DNA of 35,394 bases from an uncultured Erysipelotrichaceae bacterium (GTDB lineage: Bacteria > Bacillota_I > Bacilli_A > RF39 > UBA660): contig CADBCT010000004.1 of assembly GCA_902793315.1 (NCBI GenBank), forward strand, positions 36,573-71,966, given 5' to 3'. Numbering within the stretch: position 1 is the stretch's first letter; every line of letters begins with the position of its first letter. Below are positions 7,874-14,437 of the stretch, in pieces. Made by a program: the position numbers and the translations under genes. The notes under the pieces were generated by a model. It was given only the letters and a program-made list of their open reading frames with translations. It ran no database searches and was not told the DNA's origin.

Positions 7874-7947
7874 GCCGATATAGTTTAGTGGTAGAACAGG
7901 TCCTTGGTAAGGATCAGAGGTAAGTTCAATTCTTACTTTCGGCGCCA
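7874..7947 (+). tRNA. tRNA-Thr (anticodon GGT)
   Basis: A 74-nt cloverleaf: acceptor GCCGATA/TTTCGGC (one T-T mismatch at the sixth pair), D stem GTTT/GAAC, anticodon stem GGTCC/GGATC with loop TTGGTAA (anticodon GGT), four-base variable loop, T stem GTAAG/CTTAC with loop TTCAATT, discriminator G and encoded CCA. The acceptor mismatch, weak D stem and short variable loop make it less canonical than the neighbouring tRNA-Ala. Confidence 0.88.
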
Positions 7948-7954
7948 GTTTTAA

Positions 7955-7977
7955 GCAACACAATGTGTTGTTTTTTT
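7955..7977 (+). terminator. Terminator after tRNA-Thr
   Basis: CAACAC (7956-7961) pairs with GTGTTG (7965-7970) around loop AAT, followed by seven T. Confidence 0.88.
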
Positions 7978-8053
7978 GTAAAAACAATGTAAATTGGCAA
8001 CAAATCACTTCAATGATTATCAAAATAGTATTGCAAATGTATTAGTCAACATA

Positions 8054-8082
8054 TTGTTTACTAGTTTAAAGTGTGATAAAAT
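8054..8082 (+). promoter_or_regulatory. Promoter of leader RNA/sRNA
   Basis: TTGTTT (8054-8059), a 17-base spacer, then TAAAAT (8077-8082). This predicts transcription starting at about 8089, the first G of the GGGATAA arm that closes the downstream structure. Confidence 0.65.
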
Positions 8083-8088
8083 GATTAT

Positions 8089-8192
8089 GGGATAATTATT
8101 AAGAATTACTTGTTTTTTCTTATATCTAATCAATTATCACGCGTTTGGTTTAGAAAATTTATCCCGAGAAGAGAAATTTCTCTTCTTTTTTT
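8089..8192 (+). ncRNA. Putative ~100-nt structured RNA (sRNA or attenuator)
   Basis: A promoter at 8054-8082 and a perfect terminator at 8167-8192 define a transcript with no start-codon ORF of note. Its first bases, GGGATAA (8089-8095), pair with TTATCCC (8159-8165) just before the terminator. They could instead pair, as GATAATT (8091-8097), with AATTATC (8132-8138). A U-rich stretch (8114-8121) is complementary, with one G-U pair, to the terminator's 5' arm (8169-8176). It matches none of the 6S, SRP, tmRNA or common riboswitch cores I know. It lies 54 nt before a bacteriocin exporter gene, so it may be its leader or an independent sRNA. Confidence 0.55.
8167..8192 (+). terminator. Terminator upstream of bacteriocin exporter
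   Basis: AGAAGAGA (8167-8174) pairs with TCTCTTCT (8179-8186) around AATT, then a run of T to 8192. Confidence 0.9.
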
Positions 8193-8245
8193 GTACAAAA
8201 AAATATTTTTTGCGAAATATATAATAGGAGGTGAAAGTAATATAA

Positions 8246-10318
8246 GTGAAAGTAGTTCTTCAGGACGGAATTAAAGATTGCGGTATTTGTTCTCTTTTAT
8301 CTATTGTTAGATTTTATGGTGGAGAAGTATCTAAAGAATATTTAAGGGAGATAACTAATACTACTAAGGATGGTGTTTCTTTTTATAATCTAATTGAAGG
8401 CGCGAAGAAAATAGGATTTGATGCAATTGGGCTATCTGGAAATATTGAAGATATTGATGTAAATAACTTACCTTGTATAGCTCATTTCATTATTAATAAA
8501 AGCTATAAACACTTTGTAGTTTTGTATGATTTTGATAAAAAGAAAAAACAAGTTACTTTAATGGATCCTGCTAAAGGCAAAAAAATAATCTCTATTTCAG
8601 AGTTTAACCTATTATCCAGCAATAATTATATATTCTTAAAACCAATAAAAAAACTACCAATAATGCAGAAGAAAAATATAATTTATAAAAATATTATCGA
8701 ATTATTTAAAATGAATAAAAAATTGTTGCTTTCTATAGTTATACTAACATTCTCATACTTTACTTTTAATGTACTTACCTCATTTCATTTTAAATACTTA
8801 TTAGAATATTCAATAAATTATAACTTAACTAAGAATATATATTATCTAAGTATTATTATGATAGTATTCTATTTTTTTAAAAATAGTAGTAATTTATTAA
8901 GAAATATTTTACTTAGTAAATGGACTATCTTCTTTGATAATGAAATAACTACTAATACTTATAGACAATTACTTTTACTTCCATATTTATATTATAAAAA
9001 TAGAACTACTGGTGAAGTTATTTCAAGATTCAAAGATTTAAATACTATAAGAAGCTTTATCAATAGATTCTTCTGCATTATTTCTACTGATTTAATTAGT
9101 ATTATTATATTCTTTATTATAATGTTTTCTTATAATAAAAAACTTACATTATATTTAATAATTCCTACTATTTGTCTAATACTATATCATTTCTTAATTA
9201 GTCCTAAAAAGAAAAAATATATTAAGAATATTAGTACCAAACAAGATATTATTAATTCATATCTCATTCAAGGTATAAGCAATGTTGATACTGTAAAGGG
9301 AAGTCATTTAGAAAAAAGATTAATTGATAAGTTTACTATTAATTATAAAGCTTTTTTAGAAAATATTTATTCTTATAACATGTTATTAGAAAGATATAGT
9401 TTTAATAAAAACCTTCTCAATGACTTTTCTTTATTAATTATCTTCGGTTTAGGATCTTATTATGTTATAAAAGGCAATTTATCTCTAAATAATCTTATCG
9501 TGTATCAACTCTTTTTTTCATATTTTAATTCTAACTTTCATAATTTAATAAGCATCTTAGAAGAATATAATTCTTATAAAGTAGCTCTCAATAGAGTTGA
9601 AGAAATATTTATGATTAATAAAGATAATTTTACTAATAATTATTTTTATCTGGCTTTTACTTTGAACGGAAGTATTATTTATAAAAATTTGACTTATAAA
9701 GTAGGAAGTAAGTTTTTGTTTAAAGATTTGAATTTAAGCATTAAGCAGGGTGAGAAAATTTTACTTAGTGGCGAAAGTGGTAGTGGTAAAAGCACTCTCA
9801 TGAAAATGCTTTTAAGATATGTTGAAGTTGATTTTGATAAGATTAAAATTGCTGATATTGATATTAATCATTATCATCTGGAAAATATTAGATCAAATAT
9901 TACTTATGTAACAAGTAATGAGTATTTGTTTACGGATACTATTAAAAATAATATTGTTCTATATAAGGATTATTCAGATGAAGAAGTTAATGAAGTTTGT
10001 AGAATCTGCTCCGTAGATGATATTGTTAAAAACAATGAAAATAGTTATGAAGCTTTAATTGAAGAAAATGGCTTTAATTTTAGTAATGGAGAAAGACAAA
10101 GAATTATTCTTGCTAGAAGTATTATTAAAAAGAGTAATATTTACATTTTTGATGAAGCTTTAGCTGGAATAGATGTTAATAGAGAAAAAAAGATTTTAGA
10201 GAATATTTTTAAATACTTGGATGATAAAACAATTATTGTAATATCACATCGATTTAATAATAAAAAACTATTTGATCGAGTATTAAAATTGGAAAAGGCA
10301 AAGATTTATGAAAACTAG
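8246..10318 (+). CDS. C39-peptidase ABC exporter for double-glycine peptides
   Basis: A PCAT-type exporter of 690 residues that cleaves the leader of bacteriocin precursors after GG and exports the peptide. Order: C39 peptidase (about 1-140; Gln6, Cys12 in DCGICSL, His89 in KHFVVLYD, Asp107 in MDPAKG), a six-helix membrane domain (about 155-435), and a nucleotide-binding domain with Walker A GESGSGKST (from residue 509), signature FSNGERQR, Walker B IYIFDEA and switch His in VISHRF. The Q-loop position reads YVTSNEYLF, with Ser or Thr where Gln is usual. The start is GTG 8246, the first codon after a stop, with GGAGGTG 12 bases upstream, a longish spacing. It overlaps the next gene and heads the peptide cluster. 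Confidence 0.95.
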   Translation: MKVVLQDGIKDCGICSLLSIVRFYGGEVSKEYLREITNTTKDGVSFYNLIEGAKKIGFDAIGLSGNIEDIDVNNLPCIAHFIINKSYKHFVVLYDFDKKKKQVTLMDPAKGKKIISISEFNLLSSNNYIFLKPIKKLPIMQKKNIIYKNIIELFKMNKKLLLSIVILTFSYFTFNVLTSFHFKYLLEYSINYNLTKNIYYLSIIMIVFYFFKNSSNLLRNILLSKWTIFFDNEITTNTYRQLLLLPYLYYKNRTTGEVISRFKDLNTIRSFINRFFCIISTDLISIIIFFIIMFSYNKKLTLYLIIPTICLILYHFLISPKKKKYIKNISTKQDIINSYLIQGISNVDTVKGSHLEKRLIDKFTINYKAFLENIYSYNMLLERYSFNKNLLNDFSLLIIFGLGSYYVIKGNLSLNNLIVYQLFFSYFNSNFHNLISILEEYNSYKVALNRVEEIFMINKDNFTNNYFYLAFTLNGSIIYKNLTYKVGSKFLFKDLNLSIKQGEKILLSGESGSGKSTLMKMLLRYVEVDFDKIKIADIDINHYHLENIRSNITYVTSNEYLFTDTIKNNIVLYKDYSDEEVNEVCRICSVDDIVKNNENSYEALIEENGFNFSNGERQRIILARSIIKKSNIYIFDEALAGIDVNREKKILENIFKYLDDKTIIVISHRFNNKKLFDRVLKLEKAKIYEN

Positions 10319-10715
10319 AAATTATGAAAGAAAAGATTTAATTATCTTTTTAATTATTTTACTTTTGGGATTTGAATTAATATCAATAATTGTATTATTA
10401 ACAATTAAAACTAATAAATATTTTAAAATATCGGGTATAGTAATAAAAGATAATTTGATATTTGTAATAGTAAATAAAGATGAGAGAAGAATAATTTATA
10501 GTGATAAAGTTTTATACTATGATAATAAACGTTATAAATATAATATTGTTGAAGATAGAGGAATTGTCATGAAAAAAAATAATGAAAACTATTATCAATT
10601 AGTATTAGAATTCAAATTAAAAAATATGAAAGCGAATGATGTAGTAGAAATAGTTTTTACTAAGGAAAGAATGCGTTTAATAGAAATATTTAAAATAATT
10701 TGGGAAGGTGGTTAA
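10308..10715 (+). CDS. Small membrane accessory protein of bacteriocin export or immunity
   Basis: It has 135 residues with one N-terminal transmembrane helix (about 11-32) and a ~100-residue beta-rich, Lys-rich domain (NKYFKISGIVIKDN..., ending FKIIWEGG). Its start overlaps the exporter gene by 11 bases and its end overlaps the first precursor gene, so all four genes are one transcript. The layout resembles a miniature HlyD/LcnD-type membrane fusion protein lacking the coiled coil, which would pair with the C39 exporter. Immunity protein is the alternative, as no other candidate is present in the cluster. The assignment rests on context and architecture, not on a recognised motif. Confidence 0.7.
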   Translation: MKTRNYERKDLIIFLIILLLGFELISIIVLLTIKTNKYFKISGIVIKDNLIFVIVNKDERRIIYSDKVLYYDNKRYKYNIVEDRGIVMKKNNENYYQLVLEFKLKNMKANDVVEIVFTKERMRLIEIFKIIWEGG

Positions 10716-10863
10716 AATTAGTAAAATAAGTGATGAGAAATTAGAAAAAATAAAAGGAGGAACAACTATATCAGTTTGGACTGGTATTGCTATCGCAGGA
10801 ATTGTGATTTTTTTATCAGGAGTAATTGATGGATTGATTAATCCGAAGGGGTGTGGTGAATGA
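10708..10863 (+). CDS. Double-glycine-leader bacteriocin precursor, peptide 1
   Basis: A 51-residue precursor. The leader ends ISDEKLEKIKGG, the classic double-glycine pattern with hydrophobic residues at -4, -7 and -12, and the predicted mature peptide has 33 residues (TTISVWTGIAIAGIV...NPKGCGE). The core is hydrophobic, with a GxxxG motif (GVIDG) and a single Cys third from the C-terminus. Start options are GTG 10708, which has no room for a ribosome binding site, and ATT 10717, which lies five bases after AAGGTGG, the spacing seen at other starts here. The leader is 18 or 15 residues accordingly. It overlaps the following precursor by four bases (ATGA). Confidence 0.88.
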   Translation: MVKISKISDEKLEKIKGGTTISVWTGIAIAGIVIFLSGVIDGLINPKGCGE

Positions 10864-11033
10864 TAAAGATGAGTAATGAAAATCTAGATAATACAACTGG
10901 TGGAAACACAACAATAAATGGTCCAATTATTAACGCAGTTATTAGTATAATTGATTTATTAAGAGAAGCTGGATATAGTTTGGGATCAGGTATTAGAAGA
11001 TTTAGTGAGAACAAGGTGTGTCCTTTAGAATAA
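10860..11033 (+). CDS. Double-glycine-leader bacteriocin precursor, peptide 2
   Basis: A 57-residue precursor. The leader MIKMSNENLDNTTGG is 15 residues (12 if ATG 10869 is used) and the predicted mature peptide has 42 residues: an N-terminal NTTINGP, an amphipathic segment (AVISIIDLLREAG), a GxxxG motif (GYSLG), a basic IRRF stretch and a C-terminal KVCPLE with one Cys. ATG 10860 overlaps the peptide 1 stop and has GGGGTG six bases upstream. Two adjacent DG precursors, each with GxxxG, next to one dedicated exporter fit a class IIb two-peptide bacteriocin. Activity is inferred; a signalling-peptide role is the alternative. Confidence 0.87.
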   Translation: MIKMSNENLDNTTGGNTTINGPIINAVISIIDLLREAGYSLGSGIRRFSENKVCPLE

Positions 11034-11096
11034 TAAATTTAATTTGATGAATTTTGTGTTTTTTTCTTGATATTTCACAAAAAAACTGGAAAATAG

Positions 11097-11125
11097 TTGA
11101 AAATTGAGCAATCTTTTGTTATAAT
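11097..11125 (+). promoter_or_regulatory. Promoter of rpsU
   Basis: TTGAAA (11097-11102), a 17-base spacer, then TATAAT (11120-11125) with an extended TG at 11117-11118. Confidence 0.92.
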
Positions 11126-11159
11126 TCTTTTTAGTTGAAAGCGAAGGGAGGGAAAAACA

Positions 11160-11363
11160 GTGGCAACTAAAGTAACTGTAAGAGGTAATCTTGATCAAGC
11201 ATTAAGAAAATTTAAACAAAAAGTCGCAAGAGATGGTGTCCCTTCTGAATGGAAGAAAAGAGAAGCTTATGATAAGCCTGGAGTAAGAAGAAGAGCAGCT
11301 AAAAAAGAAGGAATAAAAAATTCTAGAAAAAGAGAACGCTCAAATCGTAGTAGAGATTATTAA
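11160..11363 (+). CDS. rpsU: 30S ribosomal protein bS21
   Basis: Small-subunit ribosomal protein that in Bacteria lies near the 16S 3' end and anti-Shine-Dalgarno region. It has 67 residues, very basic, with the family core TVRGNLDQALRKFKQKVAR and KKREAYDKPGVRRR. It is slightly longer than the usual 57-60 residues because of the basic tail (KNSRKRERSNRSRDY). The start is GTG 11160, eight bases after GGGAGGG. It is monocistronic, with a consensus promoter before and a perfect 10-bp terminator after. rpsU-yqeY-yqfC order matches Bacillus. Confidence 0.97.
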   Translation: MATKVTVRGNLDQALRKFKQKVARDGVPSEWKKREAYDKPGVRRRAAKKEGIKNSRKRERSNRSRDY

Positions 11364-11365
11364 TT

Positions 11366-11391
11366 AAGTAGTATCTTTTGATACTACTTTT
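11366..11391 (+). terminator. Terminator after rpsU
   Basis: AAGTAGTATC (11366-11375) pairs perfectly with GATACTACTT (11380-11389) around loop TTTT, followed by T residues. Confidence 0.92.
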
Positions 11392-11406
11392 AATTTAATA
11401 AAAAAG

Positions 11407-11415
11407 TGTTATAAT
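11407..11415 (+). promoter_or_regulatory. Extended -10 promoter of yqeY
   Basis: TGTTATAAT (11407-11415) is a perfect TGnTATAAT; no good -35 lies upstream because the rpsU terminator occupies the space. Confidence 0.8.
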
Positions 11416-11434
11416 TTTAATAGGAGATGATAAT

Positions 11435-11872
11435 ATGGTAGAACAATTAGAAAAAGATTTAATTGAAGCTATGAAAGCAAAAGAAAAAGAAAGATTAGCT
11501 GTTATAAGAGCAGTAAAAGCTGGTTTAAAACAAGAACAAATTGATCATAAAAAAGAAATTAATGATGAATTATTAATTGATGTTGTTAATAGACAAGTAA
11601 AAATGAGAAAAGAATCTATTGTTGAATTTGAAAAAGGTAATAGACAAGATTTAATTGATCAAACAAAAGCTGAAATAGATATTTTAATGAAATATTTACC
11701 TGAACAATTATCAGAAGAAGAAGTATTAAAGGTAATTGATGAAATCTTTGCTGAAGTAAAACCAGAAAGTCAAAAAGATATGGGTAGAGTAATGAAAGAA
11801 GCTAATGCTAAATTAAAAGGTAAAGCTGATATGAAAACTGTATCTAATATTATTAAAGAAAAATTACAATAA
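11435..11872 (+). CDS. yqeY: YqeY / GatB_Yqey-domain protein
   Basis: It has 145 residues with the all-helical YqeY domain found at the C-terminus of the GatB amidotransferase subunit, where it contacts tRNA. Family segments are LIEAMKAKEKERLAVIRAVK near the N-terminus, KQVKMRKESIVEFEKGNRQD in the middle, and a conserved C-terminal KDMGRVMKEANAKLKGKADM. The stand-alone protein's job is unclear, though a tRNA-related role is usually suggested. The start ATG 11435 has AGGAGATG upstream. It stands alone between its own extended -10 promoter and a terminator, following rpsU as in many Firmicutes. Confidence 0.95.
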   Translation: MVEQLEKDLIEAMKAKEKERLAVIRAVKAGLKQEQIDHKKEINDELLIDVVNRQVKMRKESIVEFEKGNRQDLIDQTKAEIDILMKYLPEQLSEEEVLKVIDEIFAEVKPESQKDMGRVMKEANAKLKGKADMKTVSNIIKEKLQ

Positions 11873-11892
11873 GCATCAAAAGATGCTTTTTT
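11871..11892 (+). terminator. Terminator after yqeY
   Basis: AAGCATC (11871-11877) pairs with GATGCTT (11882-11888) around AAAA, followed by T residues. It overlaps the stop codon. Confidence 0.9.
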
Positions 11893-11893
11893 G

Positions 11894-11911
11894 ATTTGCT
11901 GAAAAGCAAAT
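11894..11911 (+). other. GNRA-type hairpin before yqfC
   Basis: ATTTGCT (11894-11900) and AGCAAAT (11905-11911) form a perfect 7-bp stem closed by GAAA. It directly follows the yqeY terminator and has no T-run. A weak sigma-E-like pair (GATATT at 11923, CATATATT at 11945) lies beyond it. Confidence 0.45.
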
Positions 11912-11967
11912 TTATAGTATGCGATATTTTTTGCTGTAATAATTCATATATTTAGATAGGTGATATG

Positions 11968-12207
11968 ATGTTAGAAAAGATATCTAATTATGTGAATGAT
12001 AAAGAGTTTAGATTAACTTTATATAATGATAAAATTCATATTATTAATTATAAAAAGATTATTTCTTTAGAAAGTAATTATCTATCCATACTATGCCTAG
12101 ATAAAAAAGTATTAGTAACTGGAAATAGTTTAGTATTAAATAAAATACTAGATAATGAATTATTAATAAAAGGGACTATTAATAATATCGAGGTTATTGA
12201 TGTATAG
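11968..12207 (+). CDS. yqfC: Sporulation protein YqfC (YabP/YqfC family)
   Basis: A small sporulation protein of 79 residues, beta-rich, with the family core (FRLTLYNDKIHIINYKKI, then ILCLDKKVLVTGNSL and LLIKGTINNIEVI). In Bacillus yqfC is a sigma-E gene next to yqfD and needed for efficient sporulation; its biochemical role is unknown. ATG 11968 is chosen because GGTG (11959-11962) lies five bases before it; ATG 11965 would leave only two. It overlaps yqfD by eight bases. Confidence 0.92.
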   Translation: MLEKISNYVNDKEFRLTLYNDKIHIINYKKIISLESNYLSILCLDKKVLVTGNSLVLNKILDNELLIKGTINNIEVIDV

Positions 12208-13363
12208 TAGATTAAAAATAGAAATATTAGGTAATAATCCCGATTATTTTCTAAAGAAATTAATTAATAAGAAAATAAATATTTATCATTTAGAAAGAGA
12301 ATTTAAAAGATTAGTATTAGTAATTGATTATACAGATTATAAGAAAATAAAAGATATTAAAACTACTTATAAAATTAATATAATTAATAGATATGGTCTT
12401 AATAAAATAGAATATTATTTTAAAGAATTTTATTTATTAATTATCTTTTTATTCTTAGGTATTATAATGAATATTGTTTTATCACAAATGATTTTTAAAA
12501 TAGAAATAATTCATCCTAATAAAGAAATAAGAGATATTGTTTTAAAAGATTTAAATGAATTAGGAATTAAGAAGTATCATTTTAAAGTTAATTATCAGAA
12601 GAAAGAATTAATTAAAGATAAAATAAAAGCTAAAGAAAAAATAATTGATTGGATTGAGATAGATGAATCTGGTACTAAATATATTGTTAGAGTAGAAGAA
12701 AAGAAATTTAATAGGAAGGAAGACAAATGTTTACCTAGAAATATTATTGCGAAAAAAAATGCTTTAATACTTGATATTGATGCATATAGTGGAGAAGTTA
12801 AGAAAAGTATTAATAATTATGTTTCTAAAGGTGAAGTAATAATTAGTGGCTTTATTTATAATAAAGAAGATGTTGTTTCTAAAAGATGTGCTATAGGCAA
12901 AGTTTATGGAGAAGTTTGGTATCAAGTTAAAGTTGAAATTCCTAAATATAAAAAACAAGAAAAATTATTAAATGATAGTAGTTTAGGAATTGAAATAGAT
13001 TTTCTTAATAAAAAATATAATATACATAAAAACTATGATTCTTATAAAAAGCATTCTTATAGTATAATAGATAGTGATTTTATTCCAATAAGTTATAGTA
13101 TAAGTAAATATCAAAAGACAAATATTATTTATAATAAGATGACTGATACGCAAGTTGAAAAAAAGGCTTTTCAAGAAGTAGAAAAAGAAATGAAAAGAAG
13201 ACTTAATAATGATGAGATAGTTCTAAAGAAAAAAATTTTGAAAAAGAGAGAAAAAAATAGTAAAATAGAAGTAGATATTTTTGTTAGTGTAAAAGAAAAT
13301 ATTACTACTTATCAAGATATATCTAAAATAGACATTAATGAAATGAATAAAAAAGAGGAGTGA
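12200..13363 (+). CDS. yqfD: Sporulation protein YqfD
   Basis: Membrane-associated sporulation protein, 387 residues. It has an N-terminal cytoplasmic domain (about 1-80), one transmembrane helix (about 86-105, YLLIIFLFLGIIMNIVL) and a large extracytoplasmic part with the FKIEIIHPN...LKDLNELGI and ENKINxF-like regions typical of YqfD. In Bacillus it is produced with YqfC under sigma-E; the mechanism is not established. ATG 12200 follows GAGGT by five bases and overlaps the yqfC stop. Very rich in Lys and Ile, with a highly charged C-terminus. VanZ follows five bases after the stop. Confidence 0.9.
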   Translation: MYSRLKIEILGNNPDYFLKKLINKKINIYHLEREFKRLVLVIDYTDYKKIKDIKTTYKINIINRYGLNKIEYYFKEFYLLIIFLFLGIIMNIVLSQMIFKIEIIHPNKEIRDIVLKDLNELGIKKYHFKVNYQKKELIKDKIKAKEKIIDWIEIDESGTKYIVRVEEKKFNRKEDKCLPRNIIAKKNALILDIDAYSGEVKKSINNYVSKGEVIISGFIYNKEDVVSKRCAIGKVYGEVWYQVKVEIPKYKKQEKLLNDSSLGIEIDFLNKKYNIHKNYDSYKKHSYSIIDSDFIPISYSISKYQKTNIIYNKMTDTQVEKKAFQEVEKEMKRRLNNDEIVLKKKILKKREKNSKIEVDIFVSVKENITTYQDISKIDINEMNKKEE

Positions 13364-13368
13364 TTTAA

Positions 13369-13980
13369 ATGATGAAGCCATTATCTAGTACAATTCAACA
13401 AGTTATTAATTTTACTTGGCCAATGGTAATTATATCAGTTGTTATTATGGTATCATTTAGAATTGCTTATCTTATTAGGAATAAAGAGAAATTTGTTTTA
13501 TATAAAGAATTATTAATGTTAATTTTTGGAGTATACATACTATGTCTCTTCCAAGTTGTTACTTTTCAAGATGATGCATCTTGGGCAAGTAATAATTTTA
13601 TTCCATTTAGAGAAATATTAAGATATAAGATTACTAGTCGATTATTTATTAAAAATGTTCTAGGTAATATGATTATGTTCTTACCTTTTGGATTCTTTGT
13701 TAGTTATTATTTAAAAACAGAGAAAATTCATTTGACATTAGCTTTAACATATATTGCCTCTGTTTCTATTGAATTAGTTCAGTTAGCAATTGGTAGAGTA
13801 TTTGATGTTGATGACATTATCTTGAATTTATTAGGTGGAACGATAGGCTACTTTATTTATTATATTTTAAGAATAATAGGAGAAGGATTACCTAGTTTTT
13901 GTAAGAAAGAGTGGTTTTTAAATATATTATCAATTATATTATTTGTTGGTTTAATTGGAATGATTGTGTTAGTTTTATAG
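13369..13980 (+). CDS. VanZ-like membrane protein
   Basis: It has 203 residues with about five transmembrane helices. The VanZ-family signature is visible: NNFIPFREILRY, then KNVLGNMIMFLPFGFFVSYY, then a Glu in SIELVQLAIGRVFDVDDIILNLLGGTIGY. VanZ was named for low-level teicoplanin resistance in Tn1546, but most homologues lack a defined role. It sits between yqfD and ybeY, exactly where Bacillus has phoH and pgpH (yqfF), and its stop overlaps the ybeY ribosome binding site, so it is part of the operon. ATG 13369 follows AGGAGTGA by six bases. Confidence 0.92.
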   Translation: MMKPLSSTIQQVINFTWPMVIISVVIMVSFRIAYLIRNKEKFVLYKELLMLIFGVYILCLFQVVTFQDDASWASNNFIPFREILRYKITSRLFIKNVLGNMIMFLPFGFFVSYYLKTEKIHLTLALTYIASVSIELVQLAIGRVFDVDDIILNLLGGTIGYFIYYILRIIGEGLPSFCKKEWFLNILSIILFVGLIGMIVLVL

Positions 13981-13987
13981 GAGGATT

Positions 13988-14437
13988 ATGAACAAAGTAG
14001 AAGTATTTATTCAAGTAGGAGAAGAAGTACCTGAATTAGAAACAGTTGAGAAAGTACTTAATAAAGCAATTGAAAAAGAAAAATTAGATAATGTATCATT
14101 TAATTTGATTATTGTTGATAATGATTATATACATGAGTTAAATAAGACTTATCGTAATATTGATAGAGAAACTGATGTAATAACTTTTGCTTTAGAAGAT
14201 GATGAAACAGTAATTAATGGTAGTGATGAAAGATTATTAGGAGATATTTATATTTCTCTTGATAAAGCTAAAAATCAAGCAGAGGAGTATGGTCATTCAC
14301 TGCTTAGAGAACTATCTTTTTTAGCAGTCCATGGTTTTTATCATTTATTAGGTTATGATCATCAAACAAAAGAAGAAGAAGAGGTTATGTTTGGAAAACA
14401 AAAGGAGGTACTAGAGGAATATGGGATTACTAGATAG
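13988..14437 (+). CDS. ybeY: Endoribonuclease YbeY
   Basis: Zinc-dependent single-strand endoribonuclease involved in 16S rRNA 3' maturation and ribosome quality control. It has 149 residues and carries the family motif HGFYHLLGYDH with its three metal His residues, preceded by TDVITFALEDD and LGDIYISLDKA. The start ATG 13988 follows TAGGAGG, which overlaps the vanZ stop. The last 17 bases overlap dgkA. Order ybeY-dgkA-cdd-era matches Bacillus. Confidence 0.97.
   Translation: MNKVEVFIQVGEEVPELETVEKVLNKAIEKEKLDNVSFNLIIVDNDYIHELNKTYRNIDRETDVITFALEDDETVINGSDERLLGDIYISLDKAKNQAEEYGHSLLRELSFLAVHGFYHLLGYDHQTKEEEEVMFGKQKEVLEEYGITR

Noticed and set aside
7811-8023. 70-codon open frame on the minus strand across the tRNA genes
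   Set aside because: It is the antisense of tRNA-Thr and of the 3' end of tRNA-Ala, a common false gene; it has no ribosome binding site and is explained by the RNA genes.
8089-8192. 6S RNA, SRP RNA or a known riboswitch
   Set aside because: Too short for 6S, no SRP tetraloop/GGAAG core, and no match to the conserved cores of preQ1, fluoride, ZTP or c-di-GMP riboswitches that I know.
8220-8225. TATAAT as the promoter of the bacteriocin exporter
   Set aside because: It abuts the ribosome binding site, so transcription would start after it; useful only for a nearly leaderless mRNA.
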